A DNA stretch of 64,000 nt, from contig NC_065570.1 of assembly GCF_937616625.2 (NCBI RefSeq), forward strand, positions 1,622,001-1,686,000, in the 5' to 3' direction. Source of the stretch: Mercurialis annua (lineage: Eukaryota; Streptophyta; Magnoliopsida; Malpighiales; Euphorbiaceae). Position 1 is the stretch's first letter, and each line of letters starts with the position of its first letter. The translations under genes were made by a program, and so were the position numbers. This document shows positions 35,563-46,805 of this stretch, one piece after another. A model generated the notes under the pieces. The model ran no database searches and was not told the origin of the DNA. It saw nothing but the letters and a program-made list of their open reading frames with translations.

Positions 35563-36040
35563 GGCCTGATATCTCAAAAGACCCCGACCTTTTAGTCCCT
35601 TTTCAATTTTACCCGAACGTTAAAAACTTGTCAATTTTATTCTATTTCGTATTTTCTCGTTTCAATTGTACTCTAAGTTTTTAATTTTTCATAATTTTTT
35701 TATTTAAATGATAAAATCATTTAATTAACTAAGTTTAAAGATGAAATTAAATTTATTTTCATTCAAAAAAGTACAAATAAGTCTTTTATTTTTAAAAATT
35801 AACTAAAAATCATAATTAAATTAAAACAAATTTAAATTCTTAATTAATTTCATTAAATCTAAATAAATTTTCAACATATACAATTAATATATGTTAGATA
35901 TGGAGATCGTATTTTAATTTTTTTCAAACGAAAAAAAGGTCAATTTAATATTTCAGGGTACAATTGAAATATAAAAATGTGAAATAGGATAAAATTAAAA
36001 AAAAAAACTAAAAGATCGAAATTTTTTGAGGCATTACGCC
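35563..36040. mobile_element. MITE upstream of PsbQ, perfect 9-bp TSD
   Basis: The ends read GGCCTGATATCTCAAAAGAC and, in reverse, GGCGTAATGCCTCAAAAAAT. Both arms reach CTTTTAGT and further pyrimidine-rich blocks. The flanks are identical 9-mers TTAAAAATA at 35554-35562 and 36041-36049. It ends about 360 bases upstream of the PsbQ start codon. Confidence 0.88.
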
Positions 36041-36149
36041 TTAAAAATATAACAAGCTGCATATGCATGTTCAAATAATAAACAAAAAACAATGAAATTT
36101 GCTAAGCCCCCAGTTATAGTGATCGGACAACTATTAATCTCCACGAACT

Positions 36150-36288
36150 CCACGTGTCAACTGTCTACACGTTCCCACAAGAACTCAAGCCAGCATGTCC
36201 AATAGAAGAACACATGTCAACCAACAATTGGTGAATATCATATCCAGCTTATCCAACTAGAAAAATAGGCAGATAAGGTGATTGGTAA
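36150..36288 (+). promoter_or_regulatory. PsbQ promoter with G-box and I-box
   Basis: A G-box core CCACGTGTC lies at 36150-36158. An I-box GATAAGG lies at 36282-36288, with the reverse form CTTATCC at about 36248-36254. These elements typify light-regulated nuclear photosynthesis genes. They fall between the MITE and the PsbQ start codon. Confidence 0.6.
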
Positions 36289-36401
36289 GTGAGAACCAAT
36301 CTACATCACAAATTAAACAAAATAATGTCTAAAAATAAAAATCCAATCATAAAAATATAATTCCACAAAACCATTCTTATAATTCCATCACTTGAAACAA
36401 C

Positions 36402-37926
36402 ATGGCGCAGGCAATGGCATCAATGGCTGGTCTACGTGGCAATTCTCAGGCAGTTCTTGAAGGCAGCCTCCATGTCAGCGGCTCAACTCGGTTGAACTCG
36501 GCCACCACCACACGAGTTGCTATGGGTAAGGGTAGTTTCAGTGTTAGAGCCCAGCAAAAACAAGTGTCTGGTGATGCTGAAACTAGCCGCCGGGCAGTTC
36601 TTGGTCTTGTTGCCGGCGGTTTGGCTTCGGGCTCGTTCGTTCAGGCTGTTCTTGCTGAAGCTAGCTCTATCAAAGTCGGACCGCCTCCCCCTCCGTCTGG
36701 TGGATTGAGTAAGTTCATTGTTGTTTCATTTTTATCATGCACGGACATTTATTTGAGTAAAGGCAAATGCAGCCTTTGAACTTGTGATTCACTATTAAAT
36801 AATTCAATTTTAACTATTTTGATTAATTAAAAACAATACCTTCTCCTTTTAAGGTCAATTAAGAATAATATTGGGTTATTTCAATTCCTGAATTTATTCA
36901 TGTTATAGATTTAAAATATAAAGTGTTCATTAATTGATCAAAATAACTAAAACTACCGAGTTATTTGACATTTAATTACAAGTTGAATGAATGGATTGAC
37001 TCTTTACTCTTATTCGTTATGTACATTTTTATAAAAGGCTCGATGAATTATAAAATTCAAACTTAATATTTTACCTTTTGCAATTTTAGTTAAAATGTTT
37101 ACATCAATTATATCCAGTTCAATTTAAATCTATGATTAGAATCACGAAAATTCGAAACATGTCCAAAATACCAAGCATGCCTGTTTTTTTATCATATAGA
37201 GGTCTCAAGGGATTGGAAACAAATTTTTAAATAAATGGATTGGACGAATTGACTAAATTGTTGCAGATGTTTGAAATCAGATTAAAATTACTAAATTTTC
37301 TATGTTTTTCATTAGAATTGCAAAAAGTCTTTTATGGTCCATTACGTCTATTACATTTTTACCACAATGAAAAATTTATGAGTCTCTCACTAATTTTTGC
37401 AGCCGGGACTAAGAATTCTGATGAGGCAAGAGACTTGGATATTCCATTGAAGGAAAGGTTTTACCTGCAACCACAAGACCCAGTTTCAGCAGTGGCAAGA
37501 GCCAAGGAATCAGCAAAGGAAATTCTTGGTGTTAAGCAGTACATCGACAAGAAAGCTTGGCCATATGTCATTAATGATCTTCGCACCAAATCTAATTATC
37601 TTCGCTACGATCTCAAAACCATTATTTCCGCTAAACCCAAAGATCAGAAGCAATCTCTCAAACAACTTACGGACAAGCTCTTCACCACCATTAGCGAGGT
37701 AATTAAATCATCTGTTCGTAAATAAGGGTTTAAACGAGTTGGGCTACTCACGAGTAACTCAATATATAATTGGATATTTTGTTATGTTTTTTATTAATGA
37801 AAACTGTGTTGTTTTTGTTTGTGTCAGCTTGATCATGCAGCCAAAGTGAAGAGCCCGACGGAGGCAGAGAAATATTATGCTGAAACTGTAACAGCTCTGA
37901 ATGAAGTTCTTGCTAAAATTGGTTAA
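36402..37926 (+). CDS. PsbQ: Oxygen-evolving enhancer protein 3 (PsbQ)
   Basis: Three exons in phase (36402-36708, 37403-37698, 37828-37926) give 233 residues. Residues 1 to about 55 are a stroma-targeting peptide. A thylakoid transfer domain follows, with twin arginines at 63-64 ([12 protein letters not shown]) and a lumenal cleavage site VLA (83-85). The mature protein starts [17 protein letters not shown]. The four-helix-bundle part includes [20 protein letters not shown] and ends [11 protein letters not shown]. PsbQ is an extrinsic lumenal subunit of photosystem II that stabilises the manganese-calcium cluster's ion environment. The twin-arginine motif indicates import by the Tat pathway. 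Intron 1 contains a probable TIR element. Convergent with the H2A gene. Confidence 0.97.
36760..37020. mobile_element. Probable TIR element in PsbQ intron 1
   Basis: GAGTAAAGGCAAATGCAGCC on the left is mirrored by GAGTAAAGAGTCAATCC read in reverse from the right. AACTTGTGATT is mirrored by AACTTGTAATT. No clear TSD was found; the boundaries are approximate. Confidence 0.45.
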
Positions 37927-38637
37927 GAATCTGATTTGATTTGCTTGTAATTTGATGTAAGATTTGATGTCAATTAAAGCACTTGTAGTTAAGGGAGAAA
38001 AATAATTGCCTTCTTATCTTCTATGCTATGCTTAATCATTTGAAAAATACCTTATATTTTTTCTTTCATTTTAAGCCCGAACTTTTCAAATCATCAATTT
38101 TAGTTGATTTTTCAATTTTTAATTTTAATTATAGCTATTTGTTTAAATTGAACTAAGAAAATTCAAATATGCACCTTATATTCAAAATTTTGATGGTAAA
38201 AGACACACTAGAATAGTATGAAAGACATTTAAACTTTTTTTCACTTTAATTCAAACAAATAACTTCCATTGAATCTAAAAATTGAAAAATGAACATAATT
38301 TGATAACTTTAAATGTTGAGGGGCAAATTTTAAAAATATTAAAAAAGAGCAGTACTTTTATATGATTATTTCTGATAAATTCTTCAAGAAATATGAAATC
38401 ACAAAAATTATTACTAAGAAGAATAAATTACTTATTCAAGGCCACTCTGCCAAAAATAAAAACTTGGTTATTGAAGGCAAATGAGTAGCAAAATGTTAAA
38501 TTGCATTTCTAAAATTGTTCAATTACAAGGAGAACAGAACTACAAAAGAAAATTAAATCCTACAAACTAACACAAAAGTCAAATTAAAAAAAAACCCAAA
38601 TCACAATACAATTTTCTAAATTATGTACTTGATTTCT
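37927..38637. other. Region between convergent PsbQ and H2A genes, with a TIR element
   Basis: It contains both 3' untranslated regions. About 38035-38350 forms an inverted repeat (CAATTTTTAATTTTAATTATAG with ATTGAAAAATGAACATAATT and other mirrored blocks). Its style resembles the MITE at 12187-12539. No gene seen. Confidence 0.45.
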
Positions 38638-39137
38638 TCAGTTATCATCACCAGCGTCGCCTTTGGTAAGATTAGCAGGTCTCTTAGGAAGCAACACGCC
38701 ATTAATATTGGGCAAAACACCGCCGCTAGCAATAGTAACAGTACCCAGCAATTTGCTGAACTCCTCGTCGTTCTTAATAGCCAACTGAATATGCCTCGGC
38801 ACTAATCTGTTCTTCTTGTTGTCTCTCGCTGCATTTCCCGCTAATTCCAAAACCTAAAAAATTCAAAACTAAAATTAACATTTTGAACAACTAATCATTA
38901 AGAAAAACAAGATTAATTAGGATATTATGATAATCATAATAAAATTACCTCGGCGGCGAGATATTCAAGAACAGCAGCGAGATAAACGGGGGCTCCACCG
39001 CCGACACGGTCGGCGTATTTTCCCGATTTCAAGAAGCGGGCAATACGGCCGACGGGAAACTGGAGACCGGCTTTGCTGCTTCTTGATGTACCCTTCTTTT
39101 TTGCGGCGGATGCCAAAAATTTTCCTCGTCCTGCCAT
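38638..39137 (-). CDS. Histone H2A
   Basis: Two exons in phase (39137-38949 and 38853-38638) give 134 residues. [20 protein letters not shown] is followed by the histone fold [20 protein letters not shown], the acidic-patch helix [19 protein letters not shown] and the docking region [19 protein letters not shown]. The C-terminus ends [10 protein letters not shown]. It has neither the SQEF tail of H2A.X, nor the longer SPKK tail of H2A.W, nor H2A.Z features, so it is a canonical replication-type H2A. A single intron within the fold is normal for plant H2A. The upstream octamer and TATA elements support S-phase expression. Confidence 0.97.
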
Positions 39138-39238
39138 TGCTGATTGAAATACAGAGTTTGAAGAGAAATTTACTAATGAAGATTAATGAAAACTGATTGT
39201 TCTGTAGATTTGGAGTGATGAATTTGAAATAAGATGGG

Positions 39239-39330
39239 GGTTTATTTATATATATTGTGGGCGGGAGAAGAGATTTTATAATCCAATAAGCTTGAGTCAC
39301 GCGGATCGTGATGTTTGACCGTTGGATTAT
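39239..39330 (-). promoter_or_regulatory. H2A promoter: TATA box, octamer and nonamer-like element
   Basis: A TATA-like TATATATAAATAAA lies at 39241-39254 on the minus strand. The plant histone octamer CGCGGATC is at 39300-39307 (plus-strand reading). A nonamer-like AATCCAACG is at about 39320-39328 on the minus strand. A CCAAT sequence lies nearby at 39282-39286. This set is characteristic of S-phase histone promoters. Confidence 0.7.
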
Positions 39331-40287
39331 GTCTATGCGGACGGATGGATTGCCTTTAATAGATAAGTTGGATTTTGACGAAGTTACCTTCTTTTTTGGG
39401 AGAAAAGAATCAAAAGATACAGAAAAGACCCTAATGTATAACTGAATTATGGACAAGCCACTTAATATTTATTAGATTTCAATTATGTCTATAATGATAT
39501 AAAAAATAACAAAGTAAACACAAAACTCTCATATTAAGGACATATTCTTATAATAAACTGTATTTATATAAAATAAAGAGGAATTTAAACATAAAAGATA
39601 AGTTTTAAATTTTATTTAAAAATCTCTCTAATTTATAGTCCTTTTTTTTCTCACAATAACTGAATAAAATTATTATATAAATATAAAAATACAATGTTAA
39701 TTTTTATTTTTATTTTATAAATATACTCTTATTTTTTATATTTTTTCAAAAATACAGATATATACCTCTCTTAAACTAACTTTACCAATATTAAAACAAA
39801 CAAATCATATTCTCTTTTTCAATGTTTTCATCATCTCAATAGGTTAGAAATATATATTTTGTATCTTATCTTTTAATTTAGTTATAAATTGTATTTCTAA
39901 TTACTCTAGTTTTTTTAATAACAATAATAAAATTGTTGAATACGTAATCAATATAATAATAATTTTAAAAACTGAAAATTTAATGAGTCACTATCTAAAT
40001 TGAAGGTATTAACTTTTATTTTTAAGCATACATAAATATAGTTACACAGTTATAGCTCCACGTTATACAATTCCCGATAAAAGAGAGAAAACGAGAAAAA
40101 GACAAATGTTATCTTCTTTGTAATAATAAAAAATAAATTAGATGAGTGTGTGTGGGTAAATATGTTTTGAAAGATTACAAATTGATCCAATGCACAACAC
40201 AAATTAAAATACATTTCAAGTTTTTCTAAATACAAGAATTTGCAACAGATAAAATTACAAAAAAATGAGTAGTGAATTGAAATTTGG
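39331..40287. other. AT-rich intergenic region between H2A and the DUF1218 gene
   Basis: No gene seen. It holds the distal H2A upstream region and the DUF1218 gene's 3' untranslated region. Confidence 0.4.
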
Positions 40288-42345
40288 TTAAGCAGGAGGA
40301 GCTCTTTGTGCAATTAAAATATCTTCTTTTTCAGATGCTTTGGCGGAGACATAATAGGCAACTATAAATAGGGCATGAATGAAACATAAAATGCCTCCGA
40401 TAGACAATACTCTATGATGTGAAATTCCACATGATTTTCTTGATCTTGAGTTTGCCAATGTTCCGATCATTAGCATTGAGAATCCAATAGCCAATATAAT
40501 CCTTAGTTGCCATAAAAAGAAAAAACAGTTATTAGAATGTTTACGTTGTACAGAAACTTCGCTATTTATACGTTTTTGCATTTCGTTCCCATTTTAAAAA
40601 CGACAGGATGCTTAAACCTTCTAAATTTTAAAAATCTATACTTACAAAACTAAGAGTGTTTTTCGTTTTTTATTTTGGAATTTTATATTCAAGCCATAGA
40701 TGCTATATAAAAATATCTACTATCTGCATTTTTGTCACTAATCGATCCGTGAGATTCAGCCGTATATATATAGAAGTATAGATAAATCAGTTCAATCACT
40801 ATATCAAGTGGGACTGAATTAACTAAAATTAAATTTTTATTCTAACCGTAGCTAAAAATATATACGAACGATTTATAACCGGGCTGAAATGTATTTTTTT
40901 AATTTCGGTTATTTTGATTAATCGAATAACCAAATTTCATTAACATTAATTATTAAAACAATTGCATTAACTGCTCATTACATATAAAATTAAGGGCCAA
41001 GTGATATTTAAGTCCTTTAAAAATTATAAAAAAATTACATTAGATTTATGAAAAATTATAAAAATAATATTGTGTATATGTATAATTGGTTAATTCGGTC
41101 GGTTCAATAATTTAGAAATGTCTATAGCTCAAATGGTATAAGCGCTGGCAGCAAATGCCAAGGTCGTGGGTTCAAATCCTCCCACAAGTGCTCCCCCCTC
41201 CCCAATTATCAAAAAAAAAAAAAATGAAATGAACCAAATTAAATTAAGCAAGATTTTTAAAATTCTTAGTTGTAATTGAACCAAAATAATCAAAAATCAA
41301 ACCAATTTTAATTTTGATTTGATTTTATCGGTTAATTCGGTTATATCCAAATATGGCAAAATCATAATTAAATGCAACAAGAAAGGTTACCATGAAAAGA
41401 TTAGGGAGGTAACAGCTAATTGTTTATTAGCAGAAGCCTTGGAGAAATCTTCCTTAGACCACATGCAAATGCAGCCACCAATAAAATTAGCAAGAACATG
41501 AGCAAGAACCAACAGTATTGCTGCTGCTAATCCAAGCTTGAAAGCTTCATAACTTGGATCTCTACACTCAAAAATCCACATCCTTAAATGCTTCACCTGT
41601 TCATCAATTTATTCCCCCAATTCATCGATGCACATTACCAAAAAAAAAAATTGTTACTTTCAATTTACCGTATTATTTCATTTTTGGTGATCAAACTTTG
41701 ATTCGTTTTATTTTGGTTATTAAATTCAGTCACATTTCAATTAAAGGTTTTTCAGAATATATATATATATTGATATCGGATTTTGCTCATTTTTGCCACA
41801 TATGTATAATTTGGTCTAAAAACTTCCGCTGAAATGAAATAACCTATATGAAACAGATTGCATACAAAAATAGGAAAACTTTTTTCTTGATAAAATGATA
41901 AAAATAAGAAAACTTAGAGTTGTTTTATTTTAATTAATAAATTTCATTTCATTTTAATAGTCTTTGAGCCAAAATAGCAAATGCAGCGACCGATTTTTGC
42001 TTATTTTGTCACGTACGCATAATTTGGTCTTATATGAAAAAAAAATTATTCATATGCAACAAATTCATGCAAAAACAACCAAAACCCTATTGCTACATGA
42101 TGAAAATAAGTAAAAACCAATTATCATATGTATTTTTCATATTCGTTGGTAAACGAATTAAAAATATTTAATCACAAAATTGAAATAAAGTGAAAATTTG
42201 AGCTTTCTGATAATTAATTTATTCATCAATTCAGTATACAACTTACTTTGTTCTGAGCTATTTCAGCTTCAATCCCGAGTATGCCGGCTATAATATCCAT
42301 GATCATCATCAATAAGCAAAACAAAACACGAACATCTTTCGCCAT
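40288..42345 (-). CDS. DUF1218 membrane protein (MWL/VCC-DEAL family)
   Basis: Three exons in phase (42345-42247, 41596-41391, 40501-40288) give 172 residues. There are four hydrophobic segments. The first is an uncleaved signal-like start, MAKDVRVLFCLLMMIMDIIA. The others are LAAAILLVLAHVLANFIGG, SWIILAIGFSMLMIGTLA and LCFIHALFIVAYYVSA. The family-typical loop HLRMWIFECRDPSYEAFKLG lies after the first. DUF1218 proteins include Arabidopsis Modifying Wall Lignin-1/2 and the DEAL proteins needed for leaf bilateral symmetry, and are endomembrane proteins. The subfamily is not certain. Intron 2 contains a tRNA-like SINE head. Confidence 0.92.
41121..41220 (+). mobile_element. tRNA-like SINE or tRNA retropseudogene in DUF1218 intron 2
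   Basis: An A box TATAGCTCAAATGG and a B box GGGTTCAAATCC are spaced as in a tRNA. A C-rich tail and a poly-A run follow. GAAATG flanks both sides (41115-41120 and 41226-41231). The acceptor stem does not pair, so it is not a functional tRNA gene. Confidence 0.55.
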
Positions 42346-44027
42346 GTTTTTTGCTTCGCAGCGATGAAGACGAACAGATTAAATTAGAGATCTTATATAG
42401 CTATAAGAATTAAGTTTTAAACAAGTGAAAAAGTTTAGAAATGCATGAAGAGGAGAATAGGAATAAAGTGAAAGAAATAGACAGATTAGTAAGAGATTAG
42501 CTGTGAATTATAAGTAGAAAAACTTCTTTATTTCTTCTAAATATTTACTTTATTCGTTCTGTTTCTTTCAAAAATTCTTATTCCTTTCATGGGAAACAAG
42601 AAAAGAAGAGTATCACTAGCACGATGGTTATATTACAGTCATGTGTATGGCCAACTAAGCAGAGATCACATATACACTCATTCTGCAATCTCCATTTTCA
42701 TTTTGTTGGTCACTTTAAAGTTTTTGATGTGATAAACCTTAAACAATCACGAATTTTGTGTTTTTTTTTCGATCTGCTTGATTGTAAAATATATCAAAAT
42801 TTTGCGTATTTTTACAATTTAAATTTAATTTTTTATAATAATGTTTCGATTTTATCATTTCACTGCATTCTAGATAAATTTTTTCTAATCAATTTAATTG
42901 TCTCAATTTTCAGTTGAAGTTATATATTAAGTACGTAATTAGAAAATCCAAATTTTTAGAATTTTAAAAGTTAACTTATAATGTAAAAAAATCGAAAATA
43001 ACATTAAAGTCTGATTTTAAATATTATATCTTTCGGTGGTTAATGCAAAAAACATTGAAGCTAAAATGATCATAAAATCAAACCAAACAAATATGTGAGG
43101 TGAAAGACTGAAAAAAATAGTTAGAGTTACAAAAAAATGATGAAATTGGAACATTATTATAAAAAATTTTAAAAAATTAATTTAAATTGCAACTATACCT
43201 AAAGATTTGGATTTTTTTGTTAGACCTTTTCAATTTTAGCATAGCTTTAATTTGTGAAATTTAAAATATAAATTTTCATTTCCTTACAATCTAAAACACT
43301 AAGTAATTTTTTAATAAAAAATATTAATAATAATATCGGGATTCATATTGTTCTGACGTTTATATTGATATATTTTTTTATCAAAATGTTACTCGGTTCT
43401 GAATAGAAAAATTGATGAATTAATGATGATGTATAATATTGAAATGAAAAAAAATTCAAAACATTTTTTATCAAAATGTTACTCGGTTCAGAATAGAAAA
43501 ATTGATGATTTTTTTTCATTTGATAGTTAACTAACTATCAATTTTTAAAATTTTTACAATTACATCTAATTTTTTTGTAATTGTAATTAAAATTTTAAAT
43601 TTTATTTTTAAATTTTTAAATATTTGAATTTTTTTTATTAATTACTATTTGTCTAACTTTTAAAGAGTTAATATAAACGTCTGGTCGCAAACTGCAATCG
43701 ATAAAAAACACTAAGTGGTAATTTTGAAACTATAAGGATTAATTACATATTTGTCTCGTCCTGAGTGCCTGGCTTTATCGTAACAAAACGACACTGTTTT
43801 GACATGGCATAGCAAGAGAAGCTCCACGTTTCAGTGTGGGGACAGACATAAAAAAAAATTCTTATTTCTCATTTGAAGAAGATGATGGCGAATTCTAGAA
43901 ACAACTCAATACTTCTCCAAACCATTATCCAGTGACCAAAATAACAAAATCAAACAGATGATCATTGACATTTAAGAACTCGCATTTCCTCTTAGCTTGC
44001 TCCACACACTAAAAACCAGACGCAACG
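42346..44027. other. Intergenic region upstream of both DUF1218 and HSA32
   Basis: This is a divergent promoter region. A 97-codon open frame at 42624-42917 is low complexity and unlikely to be real. Around 43380-43515 a 45-base direct repeat is seen (listed separately). No heat-shock element was confidently identified near the HSA32 start. Confidence 0.4.
43377..43513. repeat. Direct repeat, about 45 bases
   Basis: TTATCAAAATGTTACTCGGT with its continuation TTC.GAATAGAAAAATTGAT is found at about 43379-43423 and again at about 43468-43512, differing at very few positions. Confidence 0.8.
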
Positions 44028-46805
44028 ATGTCGTTTTATTATCAATGGAAGACATTCGAGGAGGACGACGATCGGCCGGAGAAGCCTCGAAGCTATGGAG
44101 TAACGGAGATGCGAGGTCCTCAGTATACTGTCTTAAGCCAGAATATGCTTCAAGTACGTCGTCTCCAAGCAATTCATTACTGTTCTGTTAATTTTTACTT
44201 ACAAATTGTAGTTTTAATTAAGTTATGCAGCTTAATTTGGATAGTTATTGAAGAATTTTCTGCATTTCTGTGTATAAACTAATGTTGATATGATTTATGG
44301 TCACGGAAACGGGAATGCGGAAATTACAGTAATGAAGGACACGAAACGGAGGAAAAATGTAAATAATAAAAATATAGAGATGTATTTATAATATTAGAAA
44401 TTATACAATGTTATACAAATTAAATTTTGTTTATACATTTATGCCAATTCATAAAATAAATCAAACATAATTAAACACAATGAAGATAAGATTTATTATA
44501 GATATGTGAATAATAAAAATTGTCGGTACTTGATTAAAGAAATCATTTATTGAGAGATTTGTATGTTTTTTTAACAATTGTCTAATGTTTTTTATTTGTC
44601 AAAACGGCCCGAAACATTTACTATGAGTTTCCCGTTTCTGAAACGTTTCCGAAACAGGACACACAATTTCGTCGAAGTTTCCGTGCTTCTTGGATGTTCA
44701 ATTGAATTGAAATTCGGCATAATGCATATCTGGATCTCTATACTATCACACTTTTAACAATTGAGTCCCCGTACTAAAATTGGATTCATACACTATCAAT
44801 TGCAAATGCATTGAGTCGTTCCGTCCATTTCCATTTGAGAAGAATTCAATGTGCTTGCATGGATGAAAATGGATTGAAGGACTTATGTTGGATGAAAGTG
44901 ATAGTGTAGGGATCGAGTGCGAATGTTTTTTTAGTACATAGAAAATGTGATAGAAATGTAAACTATGGAGTCTGTGGCTGTAATTTATGATTAAAGGATT
45001 TACGTTTCTGTATCTTAGGTATTTGAATGTGACTTATGGTGAATGATGTTCTTTACTGAATCTGACTGCTGTCTATATTATTTTTTGGCAGGATATTTTT
45101 GAATCCATGGGACAATTTGTTGATGGTTTGAAGTTCTCTGGCGGTTCCCACAGTCTCATGCCAAAGTCCTTTGTTAAAGAGGTGATCGACATGGCTCACC
45201 AGCATGATGTGTATGTTAGCACTGGTGATTGGGCTGAACACTTGCTTCGTAAAGGTCCATCCGCTTTCAAAGAGTATGTCGAGGTGAGGCTTATATATAT
45301 GATTATAATATCAGAGAGTCTCTATATGCTGCTTTGTATATAGGTTTAGTTGTAATGAGTGGGAGTGCTAATTTAGTTTTGGGATTGTTGTACTTGTTAG
45401 GAGTGTAAAAGTATGGGATTTGACACGATAGAGCTGAATGTGGCTTCCCTTGGAGTTCCGGAAGAGACACTTTTGAGATACGTACGCTTGATTAAGAGCG
45501 GTGGTTTGAAAGCAAAGCCTCAATTTGCATCCAAGTTCAACAAATCTGATATCCCCATCAGTGGTAATAGAGCATGTGGGGCTTATATCCCACCAGCACC
45601 TCGAAGCTCTGGTAAGGAATCAGAACCATCGCACCAGATTATTTAGTAAATTAGTAATTACAAAATTATGTAATATCTGCTATGATAAGTTCTGTATTTG
45701 CTGTAGCATTCTAATTCTTGTCTGAAAAAAGTAGCTGAGCATACTGGCTGCTGAAATTGTCAAACCTAAGGAATTTGAACTTCAATGTATAACCATTTTC
45801 AACCATGGAAAATCAAAAGAGTTCAATTGGCATAGTAATATTCTTATAGTTTTCTCATTGAACTCTTATGATTTTCAGTGGTTGAGAAAAGGTTATATGC
45901 TGTTTAGGGATTATTATACATGTTAGTTTAAAAAAGTAAAAATAACAAAACGAAGGAACTTGATTTGTGTTTTACAACAACTTCGTATGCATTTTCTTTT
46001 AAAATTTCAACTTTGTCCTGATCCTCGAAGATAATATTCCATGTATCAATCTTAGCTACACCGATCAGTTTCGTTTTCTATGGTTTGCCTCTATTGATCG
46101 GCATTCATGTCACTTATGTTTTTGCAAGTAGTCTTCATGAAAATGCGAAGTATTTGCCTTACTTTTTTTTAAGCCCTACAGCTGCTCTCTAAAAAGTTTT
46201 CTTTCTTTCATTGAGTGGGTGCCGTAAAAATTCATATGGTGGAGAAAAATGTTTAGTGCTCGTCTGTTAGAAAGCTAGCAGATATCTAAATAAACAGAGC
46301 CATCTATGTTTTTGACGGCAGTTGATCAGTTATTAGTACCTACTGCTCAGTAGTGGTAAAAATGAGCAGGGCAATTCCATCTGTGCTTATGACAATAATC
46401 TGCCAATGTTTAACAGAACTCATTGAAGATGTTGATCTCTTGATTAGAAGGGCAGAGAGATGCTTGGAGGCTGGGGCGGATACGATCATGATTGATGCTG
46501 ATGGTATCTGCAAAGATGCCGAATCTCTAAGGACAGACATAATTGCAAAAGTCATCGGGCGTCTAGGTCTTGAGAAAACCATGTTTGAAGCATCCAATGC
46601 CAAAACTCTGGAGTGGTTTATCAAACGCTATGGTCCAAAGGTATTCCTAATCTTCCAAAACTTTTAGTATTTTCATTTGCATTTCTAACACATCGTCATA
46701 TTTTATTTTTCTCAGGTGAACCTCTTCGTGGATCATTCTCAAGTAATCGGCCTAGAGTGTCTCCGGGGACGCAAATTGGGTAAAAATAATGCTTTATTCC
46801 GTTGA
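44028..46805 (+). CDS. HSA32: Heat-stress-associated 32-kDa protein (HSA32)
   Basis: Five exons in phase (44028-44153, 45092-45283, 45401-45611, 46417-46640, 46716-46805) give 280 residues. The protein reads MSFYYQWKTFEED, RPEKPRSYGVTEMRGPQY, then DGLKFSGGSHSLMPKSF, VYVSTGDWAEHLL and FDTIELNVASLGVPEETLL. AGADTIMIDADGIC and VNLFVDHSQVIGLECLRGR follow. This is a TIM-barrel protein of the ComA (phosphosulfolactate synthase) family. In plants the family is represented by HSA32, which is needed for long-lasting acquired thermotolerance and works with HSP101. Enzymatic activity in plants is not established. The length fits the family. Intron 1 carries two TIR elements. Confidence 0.95.
44300..44695. 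mobile_element. Probable TIR element in HSA32 intron 1
   Basis: CACGGAAACGGGAATGCGGAA on the left is mirrored by GCACGGAAACTTCGACGAAA and GAAACGGGAAACTC read in reverse from the right. The interior is AT-rich. No TSD was fixed. Confidence 0.5.
44718..44960. mobile_element. Second TIR-like element in HSA32 intron 1
   Basis: TCTCTATACTATCAC and GAGTCGTTCCGTCCATTTCC on the left correspond to GTGATAGTGTAGGGATCGAG and GGATGAAAATGGATTG on the right. The ends are diffuse. Confidence 0.45.

Noticed and set aside
41121..41200. Functional tRNA gene
   Set aside because: A and B boxes are present but the acceptor ends do not pair, and a poly-A tail with short flanking repeats follows, so a retrotransposed tRNA-like element is more likely.
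42624..42917. 97-codon open frame in the DUF1218/HSA32 divergent region
   Set aside because: Low-complexity Phe/Leu/Ile/Asn composition from AT-rich DNA, with no motif.
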